Origin: SH-MAG3 sp035461245
GTDB taxonomy: Bacteria > Gemmatimonadota > Gemmatimonadetes > Longimicrobiales > RSA9
NCBI GenBank assembly: GCA_035461245.1
Contig: DATHVP010000030.1
Location: forward strand, 1-64,000
Length of the DNA: 64,000 nucleotides
Reading direction: 5' to 3'
Shown here: positions 8,412-17,108 of the stretch, piece by piece
Layout of the letters: each line of letters opens with the position of its first letter
Numbering within the stretch: position 1 is the stretch's first letter
Translations under genes and position numbers: made by a program
The notes under the pieces: generated by a model
What the model was told of the DNA's origin: nothing
Databases searched by the model: none
The model's input: only the letters and a program-made list of their open reading frames with translations

Positions 8412-8876
8412 ATGGACGATGCCATGACCCTGCAGAACCGGACGAGCCCGCCGCGCCGACGTCGCGGCGGCTTCACGCTCATCGAGATCCTCGTCGTCAT
8501 CGCCGTGATTGCGGTGCTGGCCGCGCTGGTGGCGCCCAACGTGTTCCGTCACGTGGGCGGCGCAAAGGACTCGGCGGCCCGCGCGCAGATCGAGATGCTC
8601 GGCGCGGCGCTGGACGCCTACCGCCTGGACAACGGCCGGTATCCCACCACGGCGCAGGGACTGGACGCCCTGTGGCAGGAGTCGACGCTTGAGCCGCGGC
8701 CGTCCAACTGGCGCGGCCCGTACCTGCGCAAGGCCGTGCCCCTCGACCCGTGGGGCAACCCGTACTGGTATGCGAGTCCCGGCGACGTCAACGCCCGCGG
8801 CTATGACCTGGTGTCGTTCGGTGCGGACGGCCAGCCGGGTGGTGAGGGCGAAGACGCGGACCTGACGAGCTGGTGA
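8412..8876 (+). CDS. gspG: Type II secretion major pseudopilin GspG
   Basis: A 154-residue major pseudopilin that forms the periplasmic pseudopilus shaft. The prepilin peptidase site is RRRRGG|FTLIEIL, with Gly20 at -1, Phe21 at +1 and the conserved Glu at +5. The GspG signature follows: an ALDAYRLDNGRYPTTAQGL segment and a DPWGNPYWY motif around the calcium-binding loop. An alternative ATG lies four codons later. It is the first gene of an eleven-gene secretion operon that has no prepilin peptidase (GspO) in the window, so processing must come from elsewhere. Confidence 0.95.
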   Translation: MDDAMTLQNRTSPPRRRRGGFTLIEILVVIAVIAVLAALVAPNVFRHVGGAKDSAARAQIEMLGAALDAYRLDNGRYPTTAQGLDALWQESTLEPRPSNWRGPYLRKAVPLDPWGNPYWYASPGDVNARGYDLVSFGADGQPGGEGEDADLTSW

Positions 8877-8883
8877 GGCAGGC

Positions 8884-10083
8884 ATGCCGACCTTCGCGTA
8901 CCGTGCAGTTGACGCCACCGGGCGTCGCAGCCGCGGCCGGCTGACCGCGGCCACGGAGGCCGCCGTCACGCAGGCGCTGGAGACGCGCGGCCTGCTGGCG
9001 CTGGAGGTGCGCGAGTCGGCGGAGGTCACCGCAGGCGGCGGATTCTCTCCCGGCCGCCGGCGTGCGGTGCTGGAGTTCACCCGTGCCGTGGCGGCGCTGC
9101 TGCCGGCGGGCATGCCGCTGTCCCGGGCGCTGAGCGCGGCGGTCACGTCACTGCCTGAGTCGGCGCGGCCGGCGTTCGATGCGGTGCGCGCCCGTGTGGA
9201 CCGGGGCGACGAACTGCACGCGTCGCTTGCGGCGTACCCGTCGCACTTCTCGCCGTTGTACATCGGCGTCGTCCGCGCCGGTGAGAAGAGCGGCGCACTG
9301 GACGATGCGTTCGCCCGTCTGGCCACGCACCTGGAACGGGACCAGGAGCTGCGCTCGAAGCTGGTCTCCATGTCCATCTATCCCGCCATGCTCGCCCTCG
9401 TGGGCATCGCCAGCGTCGCGGTCCTGGTCCTCTTCGTCCTGCCTCGCTTTGCCGACCTGCTGCTGGGTGCCGGCGCCGCGCTGCCGCGCTCCACAGAACT
9501 CATCCTGTCCATGGCCACCACGGCGCAGGAGCAGTGGCGGCTGCTGTTGCTCGTGCCGCTGGCACTGGTGCTGTGGATGGCATGGCTGCGGTTGACGGAT
9601 GCAGGCCGCCGGGTCGCGGCCGCGACGCTGGTGCACACGCCCCTGTTCGGCGGCTGGCGGCGCCAGGCGCTGGGCGCGTCCTTCGCCCGGATGGTCGGCG
9701 AACTCACTGCTGGCGGCGCGCCACTGCTGGCGGCGCTGGCGGACGCCCGGGACTGCATGGCGGACCCCGTCGCCCGCGACGAGACGGACCGGATCCGGAC
9801 GCGCGTCCGCGAGGGCGGTTCGCTGAACGCGGCCATTGCCGAGGGCGGCCTGTTCCCGCCGGTACTGGCGCAGCTCGTGGCCCTGGGCGAGGACGCCGGC
9901 CGCCTGTCCGAGTTCCTGCTGAAGGCGGCGGAGCTGCTGGAGCGCCGTACCGAGCGCGCCGTCGAGCGGCTCGTGGCCCTCGCCGAGCCGGCCATGATCA
10001 TCATCTTCGGCGGCATCGTCGCGCTCGTGGCGCTCGCGCTGCTGCAGGCCATCTACGGCGTCAACGCCGGGTCCTTCCGATGA
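8884..10083 (+). CDS. gspF: Type II secretion inner-membrane platform protein GspF
   Basis: A 399-residue polytopic inner-membrane protein with the duplicated GspF domain. The first repeat (about 60-185) includes RAVAALLPAGMPLSRAL, and the second (about 265-385) includes RMVGELTAGGAPLLAAL. Three membrane helices are visible, near 165-190, 210-235 and 365-390. The N-terminus begins MPTFAYRAVDATGRR, typical for the family. It docks the pseudopilus onto the GspE ATPase. GAGG precedes the ATG, and the gene overlaps gspH by an ATGA. Confidence 0.95.
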   Translation: MPTFAYRAVDATGRRSRGRLTAATEAAVTQALETRGLLALEVRESAEVTAGGGFSPGRRRAVLEFTRAVAALLPAGMPLSRALSAAVTSLPESARPAFDAVRARVDRGDELHASLAAYPSHFSPLYIGVVRAGEKSGALDDAFARLATHLERDQELRSKLVSMSIYPAMLALVGIASVAVLVLFVLPRFADLLLGAGAALPRSTELILSMATTAQEQWRLLLLVPLALVLWMAWLRLTDAGRRVAAATLVHTPLFGGWRRQALGASFARMVGELTAGGAPLLAALADARDCMADPVARDETDRIRTRVREGGSLNAAIAEGGLFPPVLAQLVALGEDAGRLSEFLLKAAELLERRTERAVERLVALAEPAMIIIFGGIVALVALALLQAIYGVNAGSFR

Positions 10084-10598
10084 CGTGCGTAACACGCCGC
10101 GGCTTTACCCTCATCGAGGTGGTCGTCGTGCTGCTGATCCTGGCCGTGGCCATGGCCGTCGCGGTGCCCGCCTTCGTGCAGCCGGCTCGACCGGACGACC
10201 TGACGGACGCCACCGGCCGCATTGACGCCCTGTTCCGGTTCGCCCGCGACTCCGCCGCCAGGAGCGGATTGACCGTGGTCGTCGCCATTGATTCCGCCAC
10301 CGGCGGCGCATGGGTCTACCCGGAACGGGAACAGGACGACGTCGCCTCCGACGGGACGTCCTCACGGCTGCCCATCCGTGCGCCCGGCGCACTCCAGCGG
10401 CAGGCGGCGCTCCGGGAGGCGGCCAGCGAGTCACTCGAACTGCCGCCGTCCGTACGCATGGAACTGTCCGGCGCCCGCGCGCGGTTCGTGTTCCGTCCCG
10501 CCGGCGCCACGTACGGCGACTCCCTCGTGCTGCGGCACGGCAGTGCCCTGCGCGTGATCACCGTGGACCCGTGGACCGGCCATGCCCGTGCCTGGTAG
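10080..10598 (+). CDS. gspH: Type II secretion minor pseudopilin GspH
   Basis: A 172-residue minor pseudopilin. The N-terminus MTCVTRRG|FTLIEV shows a prepilin peptidase site with Gly8 at -1 and Glu13 at the +5 position. A hydrophobic helix and a soluble beta domain follow. It belongs to the tip complex with GspI, GspJ and GspK. Its ATG overlaps the gspF stop by 4 bp and its end overlaps the next gene by 17 bp. The H assignment rests on order and size; the C-terminal sequence is divergent. Confidence 0.85.
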   Translation: MTCVTRRGFTLIEVVVVLLILAVAMAVAVPAFVQPARPDDLTDATGRIDALFRFARDSAARSGLTVVVAIDSATGGAWVYPEREQDDVASDGTSSRLPIRAPGALQRQAALREAASESLELPPSVRMELSGARARFVFRPAGATYGDSLVLRHGSALRVITVDPWTGHARAW

Positions 10599-11028
10599 CC
10601 GCCGCCGGGGCGGCTTCGTGCTCATGGAGGCGGTCATCGCCCTCGCCATCATCTCGCTGGTGGCGATAGCGCTGCTGGGCGCCACGGCGGCACAGGTCAG
10701 GACCGCTGACAAGGGCGCGCTGCTGCTGGTGACGCAGGGGCTGGCCGAGGAGCGCATGGCGACGCTGCGGGCCCTCTCCTGGTTCGAGCTGACGGACCTG
10801 CCGGACTCCCTGGCCGCGGGCACTTTCCCGGCGCCGTTCCACGAGTATGCGTGGCGTACGGAAGTCATGATGCTGCCCGGCGAGGTGGACCTGTTCAGTG
10901 TGGGGGTGGCGGTGACCGTCGCCGACGAGGCGTTCATGCTGAGCAGCCTGGTGCACGAGCCGCAGCCTGCCGGCGCCGCGGCGCCGGCCACGGAGTCCGA
11001 CGCCAGCCCGATGGGCCCCGGATCATGA
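10582..11028 (+). CDS. gspI: Type II secretion minor pseudopilin, GspI-like
   Basis: A 148-residue pseudopilin with site RRRGG|FVLMEAVIALAI (Gly11 at -1, Glu16 at +5). The N-terminal helix is followed by a short beta domain in which ATAAQVRTADKGALLLVTQGLAEERM resembles the GspI consensus 'A...A..A..LAE'. The last 30 residues are Pro/Ala rich and probably flexible. It is placed between gspH and gspJ and overlaps both, which supports translational coupling. Confidence 0.82.
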   Translation: MPVPGSRRRGGFVLMEAVIALAIISLVAIALLGATAAQVRTADKGALLLVTQGLAEERMATLRALSWFELTDLPDSLAAGTFPAPFHEYAWRTEVMMLPGEVDLFSVGVAVTVADEAFMLSSLVHEPQPAGAAAPATESDASPMGPGS

Positions 11029-11636
11029 CCACGCGACGCGGCGGCTTCACCCTCGTCGAGGTCATCGTCGGCCTGCTGGTGGCGTCCATCGCAATGACCG
11101 CCGGCATGCTCGCACTGGCTGGCGTGCAGGACCGCAGCGCGCATGCCGAGGAGTTCTCGCTGGCCGTTTCCGGCGGTGCCACCCAGCGGGCCATGCTGGT
11201 GGAGTGGCTGAGCGGCGCCCGCGCCCGTGCCGTCACCGGCGAGATGTTTACCGGCATGCAGGCGGACGAGCAGGGTCGCATGGTTGACCAGCTGCTGTTC
11301 CCCACGTCGTCGCCAACGCCGCTGGGCGTTACGTCCACCGTGGTCGCGCTGTACATAGACGATGACCCGGACACGCCGGAGCGCGGCCTGGTGGCCGAGC
11401 TCACGGGCGCCACGTTCGGTGAGGAGCCCCGGCGCATGGAGCTGGTGCCCGAGGCGGGCGCCATGGAGATCCGTTACCTGGGCCTGACACAGGGCGTGCC
11501 CATCTGGGAGGAGACGTGGGACGGCCGCAACCAGTTGCCGCGCCTGGTCCAGATCACCCTCTTCGCCGCGCCCGGTGAGGCGCTGCCGCCGCTGCTGCAG
11601 TATCCCATCCGGGCGGCCATGGGAGGAGGCCTGTGA
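11025..11636 (+). CDS. gspJ: Type II secretion minor pseudopilin, GspJ-like
   Basis: A 203-residue pseudopilin starting at the ATG that overlaps the gspI stop. The processing site is RRGG|FTLVEVIVGL (Gly7 at -1, Glu12 at +5). The soluble domain has the length expected of GspJ (about 200 residues). A following GTG start for gspK overlaps its stop codon. In known systems GspJ, GspI and GspK form the trimeric pseudopilus tip. Confidence 0.85.
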   Translation: MTTRRGGFTLVEVIVGLLVASIAMTAGMLALAGVQDRSAHAEEFSLAVSGGATQRAMLVEWLSGARARAVTGEMFTGMQADEQGRMVDQLLFPTSSPTPLGVTSTVVALYIDDDPDTPERGLVAELTGATFGEEPRRMELVPEAGAMEIRYLGLTQGVPIWEETWDGRNQLPRLVQITLFAAPGEALPPLLQYPIRAAMGGGL

Positions 11637-12652
11637 GGGCGCGACGTCGGGGCTTTGTCCTGCTGGCGGTCCTCTGGCTCGTCGTGGCGCTTGCGGCCGT
11701 GGGGCTCGATGCGGCGCTCCGGTCCCAGGCCCAGCGGCTGGACGCGGTCAACCACATCGATGCCGGCCGGGCCAGGGAGGCGGCGCTGGCGGGCAGCGAG
11801 TATGCCCGCTCCAGGCTGACGGCCGCACTGCTGGAACGCCGGGACGAGCTGGAAGCCGAGGTGCGCCGCGCCGGTGCCCAGGGCGGCGTCAGCGCGAACC
11901 GCAGCCGCAACATGCTCATGGCGCAGCTCGCCCAGGACGATCCGTGGCACGAGCCCGCCCGCTTCATCATGCCGTCCATGGAACTGGGCGACGCGGAGTT
12001 CTTCGTGCACGCCCGCGATACGGGTATGATGCTGAACATCAACAGCGCCCCCGAGGAGATGCTCCGGGACTTCTTCGCCCAGGGCATGCGTATCGACTAC
12101 GCCTGGGCGGACCGCCTCGCCCAGGCCATCCTGGACTGGCGCGACGAGGACGACCTGCCGCGGGTCAACGGGGCCGAGCGCGACGAGTACCTGGCCGCCG
12201 GCGCCGCAGTGCTGCCGGCCAACCGTCCGTTCAACGACGTGTCCGAACTGCGCTTCGTGCTGGGCATGACGCCGGAACTGTTCGACGCAATCCGCCCGCA
12301 CCTCACGACCATGGGCTCCGGCCGGATCAACGTGAACGCCGCCCCCAGGGAACTGCTGGCGGCGGTGCCGACGTTCACGCCCGCCGTGGTGGAGCAGATC
12401 ATCATGCTGCGGGAGAGCGGCGTGCTCATCCGCAACACCACTGACCTGCGCAACGCACTGGGCAACGGGTTCACCATGCCCACCGGCGCCGAACTCCAGA
12501 ACCTGACGCGGCGCGTGACCTTCGCAACGAACGAGGTGGAGATCGTCTCCCGTGGCCGGGTGGTGGGCAGCCCGGTGACGGCGACGGTGCGCAGCATTGT
12601 CGGGCGGTCGCAGACGGCGGCGCTGCTGCTGCTGCGGAGACTGGAAAGCTAG
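11633..12652 (+). CDS. gspK: Type II secretion tip pseudopilin GspK
   Basis: A 339-residue large minor pseudopilin. The site RRRG|FVLLAVLWLVV has no Glu at +5 (Ala12), which is the known hallmark of GspK. The large alpha domain contains the family's MLNINSAPEEML and INVNAAPRELLAAVP segments (helix-hairpin-helix-like 'NxN.A' motifs). The start is a GTG at 11633, supported by GGGAGGAGG upstream in the gspJ tail. It caps the pseudopilus. A 91-bp stretch with a 13-bp tandem repeat follows before the next gene, the largest gap in this operon. Confidence 0.93.
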   Translation: MRARRRGFVLLAVLWLVVALAAVGLDAALRSQAQRLDAVNHIDAGRAREAALAGSEYARSRLTAALLERRDELEAEVRRAGAQGGVSANRSRNMLMAQLAQDDPWHEPARFIMPSMELGDAEFFVHARDTGMMLNINSAPEEMLRDFFAQGMRIDYAWADRLAQAILDWRDEDDLPRVNGAERDEYLAAGAAVLPANRPFNDVSELRFVLGMTPELFDAIRPHLTTMGSGRINVNAAPRELLAAVPTFTPAVVEQIIMLRESGVLIRNTTDLRNALGNGFTMPTGAELQNLTRRVTFATNEVEIVSRGRVVGSPVTATVRSIVGRSQTAALLLLRRLES

Positions 12653-12660
12653 AGTTTATG

Positions 12661-12711
12661 GTGTATGGGGATGGTGTATGGGGATGGTGTATGGGGATGG
12701 TGTATGGTGAG
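12661..12711. repeat. 13-bp tandem repeat (GTGTATGGGGATG) inside the secretion operon
   Basis: Three perfect 13-bp units (12661-12673, 12674-12686, 12687-12699) are followed by a degenerate fourth, and GTTTATG precedes the array. It fills most of the 91-bp gap between gspK and gspL. The same unit recurs in inverted-repeat arrangement at 38359-38460 and 58314-58415. No inverted arm is present at this locus. Confidence 0.9.
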
Positions 12712-12743
12712 AAGGCACCAGAACTCGAGAGCATGAGGGAAGT

Positions 12744-14063
12744 TTGAGGATTGATCTGGCGCTGGGTGACGGGGTGCTGGCGGCGGTGGTGCGGCGCGGC
12801 GGTAGTGACGTGCTGGGCGAGCTGACGGTCCGCGTTCCGTCCGCTGGCGAGGGCCGGCCGGACCTGGTAGCGGCACTGACGGAGCTGCGGGCGCGGGTGG
12901 ACGGGCTGGTGGGCGCGGAGACGGCGGGCGCGCTCGTGCGTGTTGCGCTGCTGCCGTCCTACGCCGATGCCCGGCTGCTGGCGCTGCCGCCGCTGCGCGC
13001 TTCCGAGGCGGCGGCCGTGGTGCGTCGGGATGCCGGCCGGCACTTCCTCGGCGTGCCCGCGCCGCGGGTCACGGCTGTAAGCGTGCCCCGGCGGCGCAGC
13101 GGCGCACCGGTGCTGGCGGTGGCGGCGAGCGCGCAGCTCGTGCAGGACGTCGTTTCCGCCGTGAGTCGGTGCGGCTGGCGGGTGGACGGTGTGGCCGCCG
13201 CCCACGGCGCGTGGGTCGCCGCTGCCCGGCGCCAGGGTCCCGACGTGAGCGTCATCGTCGCGGAGCATGCCGGCGCCGCTCACGTCATCCACCTCGCCGA
13301 CGGCACCCCCGTCTCAATGCGACGGCTGCCGGCGGATGCTGTGGACGAGCTGGCGGATGCAGTGATTGCTGGAGCGACGCCAGAAGAAGGCGCTGGCACC
13401 GACGGGGCGGTTGCCGTCCTCGCCGATGGCGATCTGCGCGACGCGGTGGCGCACCGGCTCGCCGCCCGGGGCTGGCGCGTGGCGGACGCTCGGCAGACGG
13501 CGGCAGAGGCCGCGGCGCATCACGTCGCCGCCAGCCGGCTGGCCCTCGTCACCGACGCCGCTGCCGCCACCAGGCGGACGGCCCAGAACCGCCTGGCCGC
13601 CCGGCTGGCCGTTGCGGCGGTGGTCCTCCTCGTGGCCGCGGCGGGGGTCGAGCTGTGGGGCGCGCATCGGGAACTGGCGGCGGTCCGTCAGCAGCGGGCT
13701 GCCATCAGCGGCCAGGTCAGGCCGCTGCTGGAACTGCGGGACTCGCTGGACGCCATGCGGGATCGTACCGGCGCCGTCGAACAGATTGCCGCCGGCGCGC
13801 CGCGCTGGACCTGGGCATTGCACGACCTCGCCGTCATGCTGCCGGCAGACGCGCACATCACCCGCCTGCAGGCCACGGGCGACACGCTGCTCATCGAGGG
13901 CGAGGGCGCCGCCGCGGGGCAGGCGCTGCAGGCATTGCGATCGGCGCCGAGCCTGCGGGACACGCGCCTGCTGGGCGTGGTGGACCGTGAACTGGCAGGG
14001 GGTACCACTGCCGTGGAACGGTTCCGCATGTCCGCCCGGCTGGCGGAAAGGCGGGCGCCATGA
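12744..14063 (+). CDS. gspL: Type II secretion assembly protein GspL, PilM/PilN-like
   Basis: A 439-residue protein starting at TTG 12744 behind GAGGGAAG. Residues 1 to about 270 form an actin-like PilM/GspL-cytoplasmic-type domain. A membrane helix follows (about 285-305, ARLAVAAVVLLVAAAGVEL). The C-terminal PilN-like periplasmic domain has a coiled coil (HRELAAVRQQRAAI) and a ferredoxin-like fold region (WTWALHDLAVMLPADAHI). It links the GspE ATPase to the periplasmic GspM. The PilN-like C-terminus, as seen in type IV pilus systems, makes this look closer to a PilM-PilN fusion than to proteobacterial GspL. Confidence 0.82.
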   Translation: MRIDLALGDGVLAAVVRRGGSDVLGELTVRVPSAGEGRPDLVAALTELRARVDGLVGAETAGALVRVALLPSYADARLLALPPLRASEAAAVVRRDAGRHFLGVPAPRVTAVSVPRRRSGAPVLAVAASAQLVQDVVSAVSRCGWRVDGVAAAHGAWVAAARRQGPDVSVIVAEHAGAAHVIHLADGTPVSMRRLPADAVDELADAVIAGATPEEGAGTDGAVAVLADGDLRDAVAHRLAARGWRVADARQTAAEAAAHHVAASRLALVTDAAAATRRTAQNRLAARLAVAAVVLLVAAAGVELWGAHRELAAVRQQRAAISGQVRPLLELRDSLDAMRDRTGAVEQIAAGAPRWTWALHDLAVMLPADAHITRLQATGDTLLIEGEGAAAGQALQALRSAPSLRDTRLLGVVDRELAGGTTAVERFRMSARLAERRAP

Positions 14064-14713
14064 GCAGGCTCACCGGTCTGCTCGCCCTGTCGAACCTGGC
14101 CCCTCGGGACAGGCGGGCAATCCTGCTCGGCGCCGCCATACTCGTGCCGGCGCTGCTGTGGGTGGGCGCCGTGCGGCCCTACCGCGCGGCGCTGGACGAC
14201 GTGCGCGAACGCGCCGCCGCCGAGCGCGCGCTGCTGGAACGGGAGCTGGCACTGCTCCAGGCCGACGCCTCGTCGCTGACCATGGCGGACCTGCAGACAC
14301 GGGCGGCCCGGGCGTCGCTGCGCCTGGTCTCCGCCGCCAACGTGCCGCTGGCGGAGGCGGAGGTGACCGTGTTCCTGCAGGAACTGGCGCAACTGAGCCG
14401 TGTGCTGCTGCTGGAACTGCGCGGCGTGGAGCCCCGTCGCGGCGGCGGCGGCGCCATCGAGAACACCGCCCTGCGGCCCATCCGCCTGGCGGTCCGGGGC
14501 GAGAGCGACCTGGAGGGTGTCATGACGTTCCTGCAGCGCATCGAGTCGAGCCCGCTACTGCTGCGCGTCGCGGAACTGTCCATCGAACCGCAGCGCGCCG
14601 GCCGGAACGGCGAGGGCGGCATGGATGGCGTCGTCACCGTGTCACTCCAGCTCGAGGCGTACGCCGGGCCGGACATCGATTCCACCACCACGCTCCCGGA
14701 GGCAGGCACATGA
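14060..14713 (+). CDS. gspM: Type II secretion protein GspM, PilO-like
   Basis: A 217-residue bitopic inner-membrane protein. A short cytoplasmic N-terminus is followed by a membrane helix (about 22-40), a coiled coil (residues 45-80, RAALDDVRERAAAERALL) and a periplasmic ferredoxin-like domain. This layout is typical of GspM and PilO, which pair with GspL and PilN. It overlaps its neighbours at both ends by 4 bp. Identification relies on position and topology because primary sequence is poorly conserved in this family. Confidence 0.78.
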   Translation: MSRLTGLLALSNLAPRDRRAILLGAAILVPALLWVGAVRPYRAALDDVRERAAAERALLERELALLQADASSLTMADLQTRAARASLRLVSAANVPLAEAEVTVFLQELAQLSRVLLLELRGVEPRRGGGGAIENTALRPIRLAVRGESDLEGVMTFLQRIESSPLLLRVAELSIEPQRAGRNGEGGMDGVVTVSLQLEAYAGPDIDSTTTLPEAGT

Positions 14714-15492
14714 CCGCACCATCCAGGGGACTCCTGGCCGCGGGGGCCGCGGCTGCCGTCGCCGCGCTCGTCTTCGGCGCCGCCCTGCTCCGCGCACTGG
14801 CACCGACACCGGTAGCGTTGGGGGACGCGCCGCCCATGATGGGCGATGTCGCCACTGCCGGCGCCGTGCATGATGTCCTCGACAACGATGCACTGGAGCA
14901 GGCGCTGCAGAGCGATCCCTTCAGTCCCGCCAGGCAGCGCCCCCACCAGCGGTATCGGCTGCCCGGAGACGTGGACCCGCCGCTGCCACCGCCGCCACCC
15001 GCGCCGCCGCCGGTGCCCGAGTTCCGCGTGAGTGGAACGGCCGTCACGCCCGATGGCGGCTTTGCCGTCCTGGGCATCGGCGACGGGGCCGCCCGCATCG
15101 TAGGTGTGGGCGAGTACCTCGCCGGGTACCAGGTCGCGCGCGTTACGACGGACGCCGTCATCATGAGCAATGACGACGGGGAGGTCCGCGTGCCGGTGCC
15201 CGCACCGTCGGCCCGGATCGCCACCGCGCCGGAGCCGCCCATGCCCCGGCAGGGCCAGCAGGGCGGTGGCAGGAACCAGCAGCAGCGGCAGCAGATGACG
15301 CCGGAGCAGGCCCGCATGATGCAGCAGATCCTGGAGCGGGCACGCAGTGATGGCGCCACGCCGCAGATGCTGCAGGCCATCCAGCAGATCATCCAGCAGC
15401 GCGGCATCGAGAACTTCCAGAACTCGGAAATCGTCATCCAGGACGGCAGCATGAGGATCATGCCGCGCCGTCCGCCCGGCGGCGGTCAATAG
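14710..15492 (+). CDS. gspC: GspC/PilP-like inner-membrane connector with Gln/Met-rich tail
   Basis: A 260-residue protein beginning at the ATG that overlaps the gspM stop. It has one membrane helix (about 10-30) and a proline-rich linker (PPLPPPPPAPPPVP near residue 95-108). An HR-type domain (about 109-160, with FRVSGTAVTPDGGFAVLGIG and VGVGEYLAGYQVARV) is typical of GspC and PilP, which contact the secretin. Instead of a PDZ domain, the C-terminal 90 residues are rich in Gln and Met (QQGGGRNQQQRQQMTPEQ), probably helical or disordered. It lies directly upstream of the secretin gene, consistent with this role. Confidence 0.78.
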   Translation: MTAPSRGLLAAGAAAAVAALVFGAALLRALAPTPVALGDAPPMMGDVATAGAVHDVLDNDALEQALQSDPFSPARQRPHQRYRLPGDVDPPLPPPPPAPPPVPEFRVSGTAVTPDGGFAVLGIGDGAARIVGVGEYLAGYQVARVTTDAVIMSNDDGEVRVPVPAPSARIATAPEPPMPRQGQQGGGRNQQQRQQMTPEQARMMQQILERARSDGATPQMLQAIQQIIQQRGIENFQNSEIVIQDGSMRIMPRRPPGGGQ

Positions 15493-15503
15493 GAGAGAAC
15501 CGA

Positions 15504-17108
15504 ATGCGACGTCGCATTACCCGCTTCATCCGCTACTCCGCCTGCGCGGTGTTCCTCGCCGTGCCGGCTTCAAGCATGACGGTGCACGCGCAGCAGCCGG
15601 TGCGTACCGTGCCCGGCGGCGTCATGCTGAACTTCCAGGATGCTGACTTCGGCTACGTTGTCGCGGCGCTGGCCCAGGCCGGTGGCATCAGCGTCACCTA
15701 TACGAGCCTGCCGCAGGTGCCCGTCACCGTGCGCACGGCACAGCCCATCAGCGGCGAGGAGATCGTCGGCCTGATCCGCGGCCTGGCCCAGTCGTATGGC
15801 GTGACCGTCATCGAGACGCCGGGCATGATGCGGTTGCAGGGCACGCCGCAGGCGCAGGCGGACGACGATCCCCGACAGTTGCACATCCTCAAGCTGCGCC
15901 ACGCCAGGGCACCGGTGCTGGCGAGTACGCTGCAGCAGCTCTTCGGCGCAACAGTCACTACCCGCGCCGGTCCGCAGCAGGCGCAGACGCTGGCGCAGCA
16001 ACTCCGCGTCCAGCAGGCCCAGCAGGCCGGGCAGCAGCCGCAGCCCATCCAGATCGTCACCAGCGCCGGCGCTGCCAGCGCGTTCCCGGTGGTCATCGTG
16101 CCGGACGAGGTGACGAATTCGCTGTTGATCAGGGCGTCGCCCGGCGACTGGCAGGTCATGCAGCAGGCCATCCAGTCCCTGGACCTGCGCCCACTGCAGG
16201 TGGTCATCGAGGTCGTCATCGCCGAGGTCCGGCACAACAGGGAGCTGAACGTTGGCACCTCCGTCACCGCCGCGGACGCCCGGCCCCGTGCCGGCGAGAC
16301 GACCGTCGGCACGTTGCCGGGCCGGCAGGAGGAGACGGATTTCTCGCTCCGCTTCGTGCGGCGCGGCAACATAGACGTCGAGGCGACGCTGTCCGCGCTG
16401 GCGGCGTCCGGCCAGGTGCGCATCCTGTCCCGGCCGGTAGTGCAGGCGCAGAACAACCAGGAGGCGCGCATCAGCGTGGGCGAGCAGCGGCCCTTCGTGC
16501 AGGTCTCCCGCTCACTGCCCACCTCCGAACCGGTGCTGGACCGGGCCGTCGTCTACCGGGACGTGGGCACGACACTGACCATCCTGCCCACCATCAATGA
16601 TGACGGCTACGTGAACCTGTTTATCACGCAGGAGGTCAACAACGCGACCAGCGAGATCCAGTTCGATGCGCCGGTCATCAGCACCCGGGAGGCGCAGACG
16701 CAGATCCTGGCGCTGAACGGCCAGACCGTCGTCATCGGCGGGCTCATCGACCGGTCCACCGACCGGTCCCGGGCCGGCGTGCCATACCTGAAGGACATCC
16801 CCCTGCTGGGCTTCCTCTTCGGCACGACCCGCGAGAACGTGGGTCACAGCGAACTGTTCCTGTTCCTGACGCCGCACATCGTCGCCACGGACGACGAGGC
16901 CGAGCGCCTCAGGCGCGAGATCGAGCGCAACGCCGAACTGCTGGCGCCCATCGCGCCCATCCAGCCGCTCATCCCGCCGGCCCAGCGGACCCTGCCGCCG
17001 GACACGATCCCGCCGGGCACCATCCCGCCGGACGCGCTGCCCGAAGCCAGCCATGCGGGCTCGCCGCCGGAGTCGGATCGCGCGCCCGGCACCAGGCGCC
17101 ACCCATGA
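15504..17108 (+). CDS. gspD: Type II secretion secretin GspD
   Basis: A 534-residue outer-membrane secretin with a signal peptide (cleavage after VHAQ). After the N0 domain (LNFQDADFGYVVAALAQAGG) comes an N1-type domain (about 120-230) interrupted by a Gln-rich insert, then the secretin homology region (about 235-470). The latter contains VQAQNNQEARISVGEQRPF and VVIGGLIDRSTDRSRAGVP. The protein is shorter than the roughly 650-700 residues of proteobacterial GspD and appears to have fewer N domains. The last 60 residues are proline-rich. GGAGAG precedes the ATG. It forms the exit channel for folded exoproteins. Confidence 0.93.
   Translation: MRRRITRFIRYSACAVFLAVPASSMTVHAQQPVRTVPGGVMLNFQDADFGYVVAALAQAGGISVTYTSLPQVPVTVRTAQPISGEEIVGLIRGLAQSYGVTVIETPGMMRLQGTPQAQADDDPRQLHILKLRHARAPVLASTLQQLFGATVTTRAGPQQAQTLAQQLRVQQAQQAGQQPQPIQIVTSAGAASAFPVVIVPDEVTNSLLIRASPGDWQVMQQAIQSLDLRPLQVVIEVVIAEVRHNRELNVGTSVTAADARPRAGETTVGTLPGRQEETDFSLRFVRRGNIDVEATLSALAASGQVRILSRPVVQAQNNQEARISVGEQRPFVQVSRSLPTSEPVLDRAVVYRDVGTTLTILPTINDDGYVNLFITQEVNNATSEIQFDAPVISTREAQTQILALNGQTVVIGGLIDRSTDRSRAGVPYLKDIPLLGFLFGTTRENVGHSELFLFLTPHIVATDDEAERLRREIERNAELLAPIAPIQPLIPPAQRTLPPDTIPPGTIPPDALPEASHAGSPPESDRAPGTRRHP

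Noticed and set aside
12661..12711. Tandem units as a CRISPR array
   Set aside because: The units are 13 bp and contiguous, with no spacers and no cas genes nearby. The same applies to the other tandem repeats in the window.
13366..14709. Upstream extension of the gspC frame to 13366
   Set aside because: The frame is open by chance through gspL and gspM. The ATG at 14710 overlaps the gspM stop and begins a membrane helix, matching the coupling seen in the rest of the operon.
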